This document shows, one piece after another, positions 34,838 through 44,477 of a stretch of DNA of 64,000 nt. This DNA comes from Thalassomonas actiniarum (GTDB lineage Bacteria; Pseudomonadota; Gammaproteobacteria; Enterobacterales; Alteromonadaceae), in contig NZ_CP059736.1 of NCBI RefSeq assembly GCF_000948975.2, positions 744,001 to 808,000 of the forward strand, written 5' to 3'. Each line of letters starts with the position of its first letter. Positions within the stretch are counted from its first letter, which is position 1. The notes under the pieces were generated by a model. It was not told where the DNA came from. It saw only the letters and a program-made list of their open reading frames with translations, and did no database searches. Both the position numbers and the translations under genes were made by a program.

Positions 34838-35536
34838 TTAGCCGGTTAACTGATATAAGCTGATGCCGATAGCGGTGACAATCAACACCAGTCCCAGCGG
34901 CCGGCCCAGCTTTTGTCCCCAGGCGGCATTTTTTTCTATCGCCATAATAAAAGCCAGCAGCAACATCCAGCTAAGGTTTGCTGAAGAAACCGCAAACATC
35001 AGTAACATCAGCGCCCAACAGCAACCGACACAGAACAGGCCATGCTGCCAGCCGATGTTAAATGCCTCACGCCGGTCATTTCTGCCGTGCCAGTGGCCCA
35101 TCAGAAAACCCAGGGGTGTGCGGCACATGTCCAGGCAGGCATATTTTACTTTTGAAAATTGAAAAGCCCCGGCCAAAAGAAAAAGTCCTGCACTCCAACC
35201 CCAGGTTTGCTGTATTTGCCTGCCTCCGGGAATTTGTTCAAAGCCCCAGATAAGCGCCAGCGCTATCACGCCAAAACCGAGCCAGGCAAGCAGGTAACCA
35301 GTTAGCAGTAATCGCAGCAGATAACGGCTTTGCTTGCGCGAAGCAGTCATGCGGTGAAACAAATTGATCAGCGGCACTGTGGTCGGCAGCATCATGGCCA
35401 CTGTCATTAACAGCCAGCCCGTTAAAAAGGCAATTGATGCAAGCCAGGCCGGCACATGGTTATGGTGCTCATGTGCGTTGCCGCCATGGTTGTGAAATAA
35501 GAAGCCGTAAGGTGACTGCTCCAGATACCACAACAC
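34838..35536 (-). CDS. DUF2182 integral membrane protein
   Basis: At least 232 residues, six or so membrane helices, with the DUF2182 features AMMLPTTVPLINLF and the C-terminal YACLDMCRTPLGFLMGHW with paired cysteines, also described as predicted metal-binding. The first standard start is GTG 35536, but the frame is open upstream to about 35650 and encodes a convincing extra helix (LVTLVLGSIVVLSWIVLW). No ATG, GTG or TTG exists there; an ATT at 35617 has GAGG 5 bases upstream. The true start may therefore be ATT, or there is a sequence error. It follows the DUF1326 gene, its usual partner, on the same strand. Confidence 0.8.
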   Translation of the reverse strand: MLWYLEQSPYGFLFHNHGGNAHEHHNHVPAWLASIAFLTGWLLMTVAMMLPTTVPLINLFHRMTASRKQSRYLLRLLLTGYLLAWLGFGVIALALIWGFEQIPGGRQIQQTWGWSAGLFLLAGAFQFSKVKYACLDMCRTPLGFLMGHWHGRNDRREAFNIGWQHGLFCVGCCWALMLLMFAVSSANLSWMLLLAFIMAIEKNAAWGQKLGRPLGLVLIVTAIGISLYQLTG

Positions 35537-35652
35537 TATCCAGGACAGTACGACGATACTGCCCAGGACAAGGGTTACCAGGTTGCGCGACGGACGAACA
35601 TTTATATTGTCAATAATTGTGGCCTCAGCAAAGGGCTTGATATAAATATCAG

Positions 35653-36270
35653 CTAAGCATCATCACCCGTGTGTTCGAACAAAAAGTCACTTTGAATCGA
35701 GTTGAAGCCTTCAATATCAACATCGACATTTAAGGGCTCGCTTTTAAGGGTAAACTTACTTGCCTTGCCGACATAGGCCGGAGCCCCGGGTACCGTGGAG
35801 AATATGCTGTTGGACAGTGTAGTGACCTCTCCGGTTGCGCTTCTATAGGGCTCAAGTTCGGCATAAGCGACATCGGCTATCTTTAATGTACCTTTGCCTT
35901 CGTTTACCTTGAACAAAATAGGCACCCGCTCTACTGAGGTAACTTCTCCCACCAGCTGCACAAGCTCTTTTACCGGCCCGCCTTTTGCGCCGGAATAAAC
36001 CGCCTGGATGGCAGCTGCCTGCTCGTCCGTGGCATTTTCATCAATGAACATAGTGACCCGCCAATTGCCGTCGAGCACGTTTCCCGGAATAAAAACCGCT
36101 AAACCTATGGTGAGCCCTTTAACGTCTACGCCGTCAATGGTGCCTTGCTGGAAATTCCAGGCCATGGCGGATTTACAATCAACAAAATCGGGATCTTCTC
36201 CCACCCAGCAGGGGCAGAGAATTTTACAGGTACAAACTTCGAGCAGACTGCCTTGTAAACGATATGACAT
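35653..36270 (-). CDS. DUF1326 family protein
   Basis: 205 residues beginning MSYRLQGSLLEVCTCKILCPCWVG, the typical DUF1326 start with its C-x-C-x-x-x-C-x-C cysteine cluster. The protein has no signal peptide and is probably soluble. DUF1326 and DUF2182 genes are commonly adjacent, as here, and are presumed to act together, perhaps in metal handling; their role is not established. ATG 36270 is preceded by a GGGAGAACACC leader. A 9-base inverted repeat about 55 bases upstream may be its operator. Confidence 0.85.
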   Translation of the reverse strand: MSYRLQGSLLEVCTCKILCPCWVGEDPDFVDCKSAMAWNFQQGTIDGVDVKGLTIGLAVFIPGNVLDGNWRVTMFIDENATDEQAAAIQAVYSGAKGGPVKELVQLVGEVTSVERVPILFKVNEGKGTLKIADVAYAELEPYRSATGEVTTLSNSIFSTVPGAPAYVGKASKFTLKSEPLNVDVDIEGFNSIQSDFLFEHTGDDA

Positions 36271-36322
36271 GGTGTTCTCCCTAATATTTAGTAGGTGTAA
36301 ACATCCTTGAATTTACAGCAAT

Positions 36323-36344
36323 TATAGTGAAGATTTTCACTATA
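36323..36344. promoter_or_regulatory. Inverted repeat upstream of the DUF1326-DUF2182 operon
   Basis: TATAGTGAA (36323-36331) and TTCACTATA (36336-36344) are exact reverse complements around GATT. The position about 55 bases before the DUF1326 start and the lack of a T-run suggest a repressor operator overlapping the promoter. The rest of the 36271-36623 gap shows no further gene or motif. Confidence 0.5.
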
Positions 36345-36623
36345 GCAAAAGCGCGTTATGACACCGGATAACACGATAACGGCAAGGACTTTAATAACAC
36401 CGGCTTAGCTGCTAATGTTAATTTTGACTTGGCATTGAGGGACTTATGACTTTTCAAACTATCTACTCGGCAGGGGATGAAATTGAAATTAAAGCGCCTA
36501 TGCGGGGATTTTTCAAAGCCCGGGCGGTAGGTCGGCATTAAAGCCGGGTACCCGACAGCAACAATAATCAGATCCCGGATGTCTGCGATCGCAAACACAG
36601 TACAGCGCGTTAGTGAATCCAGG

Positions 36624-37601
36624 TTAACGTTTCGGTAATTCATAACTGCGCTGGTCCGGCTTAACTCTGCCGCCATCCATGGCCTCGAGCATATGCTTAA
36701 GGGCAGGGGTGGCGTTGCCGTTACCATTGTTATCCAAAAAGTAGGTATGCCCCTTGGGGGTATCAACGCTGTTGTTAAAATTATCACAGTCGATTTCATA
36801 GACATTTCGGGGTAAAATGTCCAAATCTTCCGGACCTGTCATGCCGAGCCGGCGCGAAACCACCTTGTTTTTTAAATTGGCGACTTTGCTGGCAGGCATC
36901 GCCAGATCGTCATTGGCAAAATAAACCAGGATATTGCGTGCGGTATTCGGAATTAATTCGGCGTTTTCTCCCGGCTCCAGGCAATGGTTGACCACATCCG
37001 GCGCAAACATAAAGATATTGCGGAACAGCTCGGGCACTTGCCCGGCATGGTCGTGACGGCTCCAAAAGGCGATGGCGTTTCTCAGCACCCTTGCCCCCAT
37101 GGAATGCGCTAAAATATTGATCCTGCGGGTACAGGGCTTTGGTAATAAAGCTTCTTTATTACGCCAGATATCAAACTTGGTCAGCATTCTGGCAAAAGCG
37201 CCGCCACTGGCGTCGGCGGCTTTTTGATCGTCCCAGTAATCATCAATAAACGCGGCAAGAGAATCATCATCACAGGGCCATATTAACGGCACCACATATG
37301 CGAAATCGGCTCCTTTTTCTTTATTGATCAATGTTTGCAGTGTTGTTGCATTGGGGAATATATCCGGCTCTGCGGTGTTATTAAATCCGTGGATGTAAAG
37401 TAAGATCTGAGTCTTTGGCGGCAGGGCTTTTAACCGGGCGAAAAACTCCAGACTGCCTATTTCAATATAATCATCTTCACCTTGGCGCTCACAAAAATAC
37501 ATGTCGCTAGCTGCCCTGGTTTTTTGTACCGGAAAGGAGATTTTTCTGTTTTTCTTGCTTCTGACGGATTCTTTTGGGGTGCGGTTGGTTGCAAATAACA
37601 T
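36624..37601 (-). CDS. DUF900-type alpha/beta hydrolase
   Basis: 325 residues. The N-terminal half contains ILLYIHGFNNT (oxyanion region) near residue 68, and the nucleophile elbow is NILAHSMGARVLRNA near 172, the pattern of DUF900 hydrolases. FMFAPDVV and a histidine in KGHTYFLD near 290 would complete the triad. The natural substrate is unknown. ATG start at 37601; no signal peptide. A 149-codon frame overlapping its end (36356-36805) is a shadow. It is a single gene, tail-to-head with the DUF1326 operon on the same strand but separated by 350 bases. Confidence 0.82.
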   Translation of the reverse strand: MLFATNRTPKESVRSKKNRKISFPVQKTRAASDMYFCERQGEDDYIEIGSLEFFARLKALPPKTQILLYIHGFNNTAEPDIFPNATTLQTLINKEKGADFAYVVPLIWPCDDDSLAAFIDDYWDDQKAADASGGAFARMLTKFDIWRNKEALLPKPCTRRINILAHSMGARVLRNAIAFWSRHDHAGQVPELFRNIFMFAPDVVNHCLEPGENAELIPNTARNILVYFANDDLAMPASKVANLKNKVVSRRLGMTGPEDLDILPRNVYEIDCDNFNNSVDTPKGHTYFLDNNGNGNATPALKHMLEAMDGGRVKPDQRSYELPKR

Positions 37602-37855
37602 ACTGGCCTCATCTTATTGTTATTGGGATGATAAATTGCCAGTAACTGCAAGATAAGGATTTGAGCAGGACAAGATTCAATATCCCTATCCAAATAAGGC
37701 AATTCAATACTAACGTATTGTAAGGCTAGTAGTTTTTGTTGTTATGTCAAATGAGCCCGGCTGGGCCGGTGCACCTTTCTTTATTGTCTTTTCAAGAGGC
37801 CCGGGGGAGGTCGCCAAGTCTGACGCTCCCCGGCCGGTTAATTTCTCTGCTGGCT

Positions 37856-39667
37856 TTAATATTGTTGAAGATGCTTAAACTGCAATTCCACCAGGCGCTG
37901 GTAAAGCTCGCAGCTTGCCATCAGCGATTTGTGATCCCCCATCTCAATCAGTTTGCCCTGATCCAGTACCGCGATCTGGTCGGCGTGTTGAATGGTGGAT
38001 AACCTATGGGCGATGATCAAGGTTGTGCGGCCACGCATCAATTCTTCCAGCGCCTGCTGTACATGATGTTCACTTTCACTGTCCAGGGCGCTGGTTGCTT
38101 CGTCCAGTAACAGGATGTGCGGGTCTTTTAGTATTGCCCGGGCAATGGCGATACGCTGGCGCTGACCGCCGGAAAGCCTGACCCCCTTCTCCCCGAGAAA
38201 GCTGTTGTAGCCCTCGGGCAGGGTGATGATAAATTCGTGGGCATGGGCTTTTTTCGCCGCCTCGATCACCTCTTCGTCGCTGGCATCGGGTTTACCGTAG
38301 CGAATGTTGTGAAAGACATCGCTGCTAAAAAGCGCCGGTTGTTGCGGTACCAGCGCCATTTGCTGACGTAAGTCTTTGGGGTCCAGCTGGCGGATATCCG
38401 TGCCTCCCAGGGCAATGGTGCCGGACTGGGGATCATAGAAGCGTTGCAATAATTCAAACAAGGTGGTTTTTCCTGCGCCGGAGGGCCCTACCAGGGCCAG
38501 TACTTTTCCCTGTTCAACACTAAGTGTCAATGCATCGGTCGCCGGAACGTCCGGCCGGGAAGGGTAGTTGAAGGTGACATTTTTAAAACTTATTTCTGCC
38601 GGTAAACTTGCGGCCGGAACGGCATTTTTTACCGGCGGCAGGATATGGCTTTCAACCTGTAAAATCTCTATCAGTCTTTCTGTTGCTCCCGCAGCACGTT
38701 GCAGCTCCCCCAGCACTTCAGAGATGGTGGCAAGGGAGGAAGCTACCAGGATGGCATAAAAAACAAAAGCGCCGAGATCGCCGCCGCTCATCTTGCCTGA
38801 GATCACATCGCTGCCGCCAACCCATAACATGCCGGTAATGGCGCCAAAAACGATGACGATAACACCGGCAATTAAGGTAGCGCGTTGCTGAATGCGGCGG
38901 CGGCCGATTTGGAAGGTCTTTTCAACTTCACCATAAAAAGAAATTTTTTCTTCTACCTCCCGGGTATAACTTTGCACCGTTTTAATATGTTCTATTGCTT
39001 CTCCGGCATAACTGCCGACATCAGCCATGGAGTCCTGGCTTTTTCTGGAAAGTTTTCTCACCTTGCGGCCATAAAAGAGGATAGGCACCAGGATAAAAGG
39101 CACCGAGGTCAACACGATCAGCGTCAACTTAATATTGGTGGCAAATAACATCACCAGGGCGCCTAAAAACATCAGCGCGCTGCGCAGCGCCATGGAAAAA
39201 GAAGAGCCGATAATACTTTGCAGCAGCGTGGTGTCTGTGGTGATACGCGACATGATATCGCCGCTGCCGCTGGTTTCAAAGTAGCTGGGGTGCAGGGTGA
39301 TCACATGGTTAAACACCGCCAGGCGGATATCGGCGCTGACCCGCTCTCCTATCCAGGACACCAGGTAGAAGCGGGCAAAGGTACCTGCGGCAATCAGAAC
39401 CGTGATGCCAAGGATAAAGAACACGGCATTTTTCAGCTGCTCCAGCGATTGCTGGACAAATCCCTGGTCAATCAGCATTCTTACTCCCTGGCCCACAGAT
39501 AACATCACGGCGGCGGTAAAAATAAGCACAATAATGGCGGCAAGGCCCCGTGCTTTGTAGGGGCGGATAAACTGAAGAAGCTCTAACAATATCGTGAGTT
39601 TTTTACCTTGCTTACCCGTTTGGATATCAGTGGGGGCTGATATTGTTGCTGAGGTCTGTGACTGCAT
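37856..39667 (-). CDS. MsbA-like ABC exporter (fused permease and ATPase)
   Basis: 603 residues. Six membrane helices occupy about 35-330, and the ATPase fills the C-terminal 240 residues: Walker A GPSGAGKTT near 400, signature LSGGQRQRIAIARA near 505, Walker B ILLLDEATSALDSES near 525, H-loop IIAHRLST. The homodimeric half-transporter family exports lipids, drugs or peptides. An IITLPEGYNSFLGEKGVRL stretch fits the MsbA/Sav1866 type. It lacks a peptidase domain, so it is not a LanT. ATG at 39667 on the minus strand. Single gene, convergent with nothing nearby. Cargo unknown. Confidence 0.88.
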   Translation of the reverse strand: MQSQTSATISAPTDIQTGKQGKKLTILLELLQFIRPYKARGLAAIIVLIFTAAVMLSVGQGVRMLIDQGFVQQSLEQLKNAVFFILGITVLIAAGTFARFYLVSWIGERVSADIRLAVFNHVITLHPSYFETSGSGDIMSRITTDTTLLQSIIGSSFSMALRSALMFLGALVMLFATNIKLTLIVLTSVPFILVPILFYGRKVRKLSRKSQDSMADVGSYAGEAIEHIKTVQSYTREVEEKISFYGEVEKTFQIGRRRIQQRATLIAGVIVIVFGAITGMLWVGGSDVISGKMSGGDLGAFVFYAILVASSLATISEVLGELQRAAGATERLIEILQVESHILPPVKNAVPAASLPAEISFKNVTFNYPSRPDVPATDALTLSVEQGKVLALVGPSGAGKTTLFELLQRFYDPQSGTIALGGTDIRQLDPKDLRQQMALVPQQPALFSSDVFHNIRYGKPDASDEEVIEAAKKAHAHEFIITLPEGYNSFLGEKGVRLSGGQRQRIAIARAILKDPHILLLDEATSALDSESEHHVQQALEELMRGRTTLIIAHRLSTIQHADQIAVLDQGKLIEMGDHKSLMASCELYQRLVELQFKHLQQY

Positions 39668-39954
39668 ACTTTTCCTTATTCTTGCCTGTAAAAGGCGGTA
39701 ATACCGCTAGGGTCATTGAGAGTAACACTAAGGGCACAGTTTACGCGCTAATTCACCGACAAAATAGCAATTATTGCCGGGTTTCAGCTGAATAACGCCT
39801 CACGGTTGGCACAAAGACACGGTTTCCTTAATCAATAAGCTGGCTTATATTATTGAGATGATTTGTCAGTCATATAAGCCATTTACCCTGTTTTACTTTT
39901 TGCTTCGGGTAAGGGAGCGCCGGGTAAGGGTAACCACTTTAGTTCAGGAGTTTT

Positions 39955-41007
39955 ATGAAATACCTTCAGTTAGGCAGCAGCCCGTTAGAAGTCTCCCGCA
40001 TTTGCCTGGGGACTATGACCTGGGGCGTACAAAATAGTCAGCAAGATGCCAGCGAGCAGCTTGATTACGCCCTGGCACAGGGGATTAATTTTATTGATAC
40101 CGCAGAAATGTATGCCATTCCCCCGAAAAAAGACACCTATGGCAAAACCGAGACTTATATCGGCAGCTACCTAAAAGCCAATCCGCAAAAACGCAAAGAC
40201 ATTGTGTTGGCATCAAAAATTGCCGGCCCTGGGTTTTCTTATATCAGGGAAGGCAAGCTGATAACCGGAAAATCGGTTATTCAGGCGGTGGAAAGCTCGT
40301 TAAAACGCCTGCAAACCGATTATATCGATTTATACCAGTTGCATTGGCCTAATTATCCCACCCCGCATTTTGGCAGACACTGGCCGAATAATACTCACTA
40401 CAGTGAATTTGATGTTGAAGCACAGCGCCAGAATATGCTGGATATCTTACAGGGCTTAGATGCCTGTATTAAAGCGGGCAAGATCCGTTATTGCGGCTTA
40501 TCAGACGATAGCCCCTGGGGGCTGAATCAATACCTGAAATTAAGTGAGCAGCATAACTTGCCGCGCATGGTGTCGGTGCAAAACGAATTTAGCCTGTTGC
40601 ACCATAAGGACTGGCCTTATTTGATTGAAAATTGCGTACATGAAGATATTGCTTATTTGCCCTGATCTCCGCTGGCAACCGGGTTGTTAACGGGGAAGTA
40701 CCTTAATGGTGCCCGCCCTGCCGGCACACGTTTTACCTTTATGCAGCGTCACGGCCTGTTCAGGGATACGCCGACAGTCAATGAAGCAGTGGCAGCCTTT
40801 GTCGGGCTGGCCAAAAAACATGGCATTTCACCGGCGAAACTCGCCCTTGGCTGGGTCGATCAGGTTAACGGGGTAACTTCCACCATTATCGGGGCGACCC
40901 GTATGTCCCAGCTACAAGAAAATATTGCCGCATTCAATGAACCTTTATCCGCTGAAGTTCTTCACGATATTGATCTGGTATTGAAACGCTACCCTGCGCC
41001 GTTTTAA
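39955..41007 (+). pseudogene. Aldo/keto reductase (Tas-like) interrupted by an in-frame TGA
   Basis: Two stretches, 39955-40665 and 40684-41007, are in one frame and separated by a single TGA at 40663-40665. The reading across it is AYLP-stop-SPLATGLLTGKY, where Tas-like reductases have AY-x-P-W/L-SPLA-G-LTGKY, so the stop is probably a TGG tryptophan codon changed by one base. The rest is intact: SRICLGTMTWG start, FIDTAEMY with active-site Asp/Tyr, KIAG lysine, QLHWP histidine, and TIIGATRMSQLQEN near the end. Good ribosome site (CAGGAG). Without read-through the product lacks the NADPH-binding C-terminal part. It is a young pseudogene, a sequencing error or a recoding event. Confidence 0.8.
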
Positions 41008-41423
41008 TATCAGTTGACTTTATTGCAACAGCCCGGTTTGGGGAAACCGCCTGGCACCGGGCCGCCATTTCCGGTGGCCCGGTGATATGACTGTTGCGGC
41101 CACCGTCAAAATTTTATGGGCTGTTTTAAGGCATTTTCTTTAACGGCCCGGATCTTTTTGACTTAGTTAAGGTCAATTAAACAATCGTTTTTTTCTTTTT
41201 ATTTAGCGGTTAAATCTCTCCTCCCTTTGACTGGATGTTTTTTGGTCAAAATATTGCACTGTCTATCTTGTCCCTAAAGAAAACACTCATAAAGCGGCTA
41301 AGCACGGTATTTTGACACCGGCGCCGGTTTTATGACCCGTTTAACACTTAGCCCGGGACAGTCATATGTTTAAAACAGTTGCGGAATTGAAGTGCCGGTG
41401 CTGTTTTGTTGTAGCAAGAGGTA
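41008..41423. other. Intergenic region with a strong hairpin
   Basis: CACCGGGCC (41055-41063) and GGCCCGGTG (41076-41084) form a 9-base GC-rich stem, within an outer CAACAG/CTGTTG pair, just after the reductase. There is no T-run. The remainder, up to the PilZ gene, is AT-rich promoter-like sequence with no other feature I can name. Confidence 0.5.
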
Positions 41424-42110
41424 ATGATGACGGCGATTAAAATTCCCGGTATTGATAATCACAAGTTTGCGGTATTTAACAAAATGTCTCCCGGCTGTCC
41501 CTTGACCGTGCAGGTTAATGCGGCGCAAACCATACGTTTTTCCAGCCAGTTGATCGGTTATGAAATGGGCAGTTATTTGTTGATCACTTTACCCGCCGGG
41601 GCAAAAGATAAATACCACAATACCTTGATGGTAAGTGGATATGAAGTGGTGATCCGTGCCTTGCTCGATGGCGGATTATGCCTGGCCTTTTCCTGCCCGG
41701 TAGAATCGCTGGTTTCTTATCCCCATGAATTTCTGGCATTGAGCTTCCCCAAACATATAGAAACCTGCCAGTTAAGAAAACATCCCAGAGCGGCAACCTG
41801 TATCAGCGCACTGGTTGAAAATACCGGCTTCGAGCAGGTACCTGTGATCAATGGCTGCATACAGGATATTTCATTAGGTGGCTGCTGCTTTGTCTTTGAT
41901 ATGCCTGAAAAAGTCAAAGATGTACATCATAGAAAGCTTATGGTGAACCTGGGAGAGCGGGAGCATAGTGTCGGCATGTTAGCGGGAGAGGTCAGAAACC
42001 AGCGCAAGCAACACACGAAAATACGCCTGGGGATAGCTTTTGACGAAACTACCAGCCAGGTGGCTGCGCTATGCCGTCAATTGCATGTCGACTTAGCCGC
42101 CTTACGTTAA
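41424..42110 (+). CDS. PilZ-domain protein, YcgR-like
   Basis: 228 residues. The N-terminal half (about 10-110) resembles the YcgR/flagellar-brake N-domain. The C-terminal PilZ domain starts with RKHPRAATCISA near residue 118 (RxxxR) and has DISLGGCCF near 148 (D/NxSxxG), the two parts that bind cyclic di-GMP. It is thus a likely c-di-GMP effector acting on motility or envelope processes. Start is ATG 41424 with AAGAGG 5 bases upstream; a second ATG follows directly. Single gene. It is not next to flagellar genes here, so its target is not known. Confidence 0.85.
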   Translation: MMTAIKIPGIDNHKFAVFNKMSPGCPLTVQVNAAQTIRFSSQLIGYEMGSYLLITLPAGAKDKYHNTLMVSGYEVVIRALLDGGLCLAFSCPVESLVSYPHEFLALSFPKHIETCQLRKHPRAATCISALVENTGFEQVPVINGCIQDISLGGCCFVFDMPEKVKDVHHRKLMVNLGEREHSVGMLAGEVRNQRKQHTKIRLGIAFDETTSQVAALCRQLHVDLAALR

Positions 42111-42383
42111 TCTCACCAAAGCAACAACAATAAAAGCGCTCCGGAAATCCGGATAAATATTTCGGTATTTTCCTGTTCAAATTGTCAATAACATAAATTT
42201 ATCACAAAAATATCACGATAAAAGTCAATTTCTTTAACATTATTTTCACCTAAAATTCAAAAAGTTAAAAAAAAGTTAAAATTTATTTAAAATAATTTGA
42301 AATTAATCCTGGAGCCTCAGGGTCTTTTTAAATCGATTGAAGAGTCGAAATTAAATCGACGGCGTATTTCAGGATGATGTTGA

Positions 42384-42506
42384 ATGTTCAATAAAAGAAA
42401 TTTTTCAAAATTACCTATATTCCCCGGTTTCGTTTTCACTTTGCTGGTGCCGCTAATGTTATTGCCGGCACCGGCGTCAATATCAATCGTTATTGTTTTT
42501 AAATGA
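42384..42506 (+). CDS. Possible 40-residue hydrophobic peptide
   Basis: A 40-codon frame starting MFNKRNFSKLPIFPG with AGGAT 8 bases upstream. A basic start is followed by a single hydrophobic stretch (FVFTLLVPLMLLPAPASISI) that could be a membrane helix. It lies in the 495-base AT-rich gap between the PilZ gene and the secreted two-repeat protein. It could be a small membrane peptide or a chance frame. The rest of the gap (42111-42383, 42507-42605) shows only AT-rich sequence. Confidence 0.3.
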   Translation: MFNKRNFSKLPIFPGFVFTLLVPLMLLPAPASISIVIVFK

Positions 42507-42605
42507 CAAAGGTTTATGTCAACTCATTTGCTGATCGGCCGCACTGTTGAGAACGGTCTGCCGGTTGGGAAAACTAAGAATCGTTAATTAAAGAAGGAAA
42601 ATACG

Positions 42606-43355
42606 ATGAAAACTATTACAAAAAATGCCCTTACTCGTGCCCTGGTTAAGTTCAATTTAGCTGCTGCGGTTATTGCCTGTAGCACTTTTGCTCAAGCAGG
42701 AACGGTACAGACGCATACTTACACTGACCAGCAAGCGCCTAACTGGGGTATGCAGCAATATGGCGGTTTTGCCGTGAGCCCGGGGTCAACGTTCAAAGTG
42801 GTGATGACACCTGATGCTTCTAAAGATTTAGACGGTGAAAGTGAAGTCTCCATGTATGTCAACTGGGACTCGGCGCCTGCCATTTTTGGCAGTAAGTTTG
42901 TTTGTTCACCGTCACATGCATCGAACGATTATTATGCACAGGAAGTTTGTGAGTTAACGGTTCCGTTAGGGGTTTCAACCGCCCATGTTGGCATCAGTGG
43001 TTTTAGTTTCTTCGCCTATCACGATTTAACCATTACCCATGAAGCCCCAAAGGTAGAAACCTTCGCCGGGCCGATTGGCAATACCGAATGGGTTTACAAA
43101 GAGTTTCCAGTTACTCCGGGCAGAGGTTTTAAAGTTGAAGTGACCCCTATCATTGGCGATGATCACAGTGAAACCGATGTTTACGTGCAATTTGATTCGC
43201 AGCCCTGGTATAACAACTACAGCTGTAAATCTATGCTGGCAGACGATTTGACCGACGTCTGTGAAATCATAGTGCCGGAAGGCGCCGGCAAAGCCGTTGT
43301 TGGTATCATAGGCTCAGGCTTCCACGTAAGCTACGACGCGAAAGTGACTTACTAG
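42606..43355 (+). CDS. Secreted protein with two beta-sandwich repeats
   Basis: 249 residues with a signal peptide (LAAAVIACSTFAQA, cleavage near residue 31). The mature part consists of two copies of about 105 residues: each runs W-x-x-(Q/K)-x-(Y/F)-x-x-F-x-V-(S/T)-PG-x-x-FKV-x-(M/V)-TP, then a D-x-x-(V/T)-x-(M/V)-YV-(N/Q)-(W/F)-DS segment, a Cys pair (CSP..CEL; CKS..CEI) and V-x-(G/S)-x-x-x-A-x-VGI-x-G. The fold is reminiscent of pre-peptidase C-terminal (PPC) domains. Strong AAGAAGGA site. No catalytic domain is attached, so it may bind a surface or carbohydrate. Function unknown. Confidence 0.72.
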   Translation: MKTITKNALTRALVKFNLAAAVIACSTFAQAGTVQTHTYTDQQAPNWGMQQYGGFAVSPGSTFKVVMTPDASKDLDGESEVSMYVNWDSAPAIFGSKFVCSPSHASNDYYAQEVCELTVPLGVSTAHVGISGFSFFAYHDLTITHEAPKVETFAGPIGNTEWVYKEFPVTPGRGFKVEVTPIIGDDHSETDVYVQFDSQPWYNNYSCKSMLADDLTDVCEIIVPEGAGKAVVGIIGSGFHVSYDAKVTY

Positions 43356-43478
43356 TCATTTGCCCCCGGCCAGCGCTTTTTTAAGTGCTGACCGGTAAAA
43401 AGTTGAGCTGGCAAGGCTAAGGTTAAACCTGCTTTATCAGCTCAGCTTGAATATAAAGTACCTCTGCCGATATAGCGA

Positions 43479-44285
43479 CTAAATCGGGGCCGCTTTTCGG
43501 GCAACAATCTTCTGCAGCAGCTTGGGAAAAAAACGTTTGATCCATAAAGCGTGCATTTCCATGCCTTTGCCTACGGCAATTTCCGGCCTGCCTTTTTTCC
43601 AGCCTTTCACTATTTTGCTCGCGGCTTGGGCAACATCCATGCCCGCCTGGATATCCTGATCCATTTTGCCAAATTCAGAGCCGTCGCCGTTTAATGCCTT
43701 GTTGGAAATATTGGTGCGGATAAAACCGGGGGTCACAGTAGAAACATAGATGTTTTCCCGGGCCACTTCCGCCCTGAGGGCATCAAAAAATCCCATCATG
43801 GCATGTTTGGCGGCGCAATAACCGGTGCGATACGGCACGCCGACTTTGCCCGCCACCGAAGCGGTTACCGAAAGGTGGCCACTGCCTTGTGCCAGCATGA
43901 TTGGCAAGACTAACTTGGTCAGGGCAATTTGCCCGAACACGTCTACCTCAAATAAGGTTCTGTAGGTATGCAGCTCAGAGTCCACACACAGGGATCTTTG
44001 GGAAATGCCGGCATTGTTAAACAAAAAATCTATCCGGCCAAACTGGCTTTGTGCCTCTTGTACTTTTTGCGCCATGATATCAAAGTCGGTCATATCCAAT
44101 ACCAGCACATAAACATCTTCATCGCTGGCACCGGCCTGCAAACATAAAGCTTTGACTCGGTCGAGTTCATCCCTGCGCCGGGCAGAAAGAATGAGTTTAT
44201 GGCCGTCAGTTGCCAGCAATTGCGCAACTGCCTCACCGATGCCGGATGAAGCTCCCGTGATCCAGCTTACTTGCCCTTTTTTCAA
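43479..44285 (-). CDS. Short-chain dehydrogenase/reductase
   Basis: 268 residues, classical SDR: TGASSGIG (TGxxxGxG) at residues 10-17, NNAG near 90, catalytic Ser in VTASVAG near 142, and YCAAKH (YxxxK) near 155, then PGFIRTNIS. NAD(P)-dependent oxidoreductase; substrate unknown. The C-terminal hydrophobic/basic stretch (ALWIKRFFPKLLQKIVARK) resembles the membrane-associating tails of DHRS7-like SDRs. ATG 44285 with a GGGGAGCAGC leader. Single gene, convergent with the secreted two-repeat protein. Confidence 0.9.
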   Translation of the reverse strand: MKKGQVSWITGASSGIGEAVAQLLATDGHKLILSARRRDELDRVKALCLQAGASDEDVYVLVLDMTDFDIMAQKVQEAQSQFGRIDFLFNNAGISQRSLCVDSELHTYRTLFEVDVFGQIALTKLVLPIMLAQGSGHLSVTASVAGKVGVPYRTGYCAAKHAMMGFFDALRAEVARENIYVSTVTPGFIRTNISNKALNGDGSEFGKMDQDIQAGMDVAQAASKIVKGWKKGRPEIAVGKGMEMHALWIKRFFPKLLQKIVARKAAPI

Positions 44286-44477
44286 TGCTGCTCCCCTTAG
44301 ATTTTTATTATGTGATGCTCTGCTTTAAAGCATATGCTTGCCAACTGCTGTAAATTAAGCCTGTTTTATAGATGGTATCTTAATGTAAGTGTTTGAGGAA
44401 TAAAATATTGCACGCAGTACACCGGCAGAGGCATGGGGGAATGGCTTCTGCTATAGCAAGTGAGTCATGACTTAAGG

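Noticed and set aside
36356-36805. 149-codon minus-strand frame
   Set aside because: Overlaps the DUF900 gene end in another frame, with no motif; a shadow and downstream extension.
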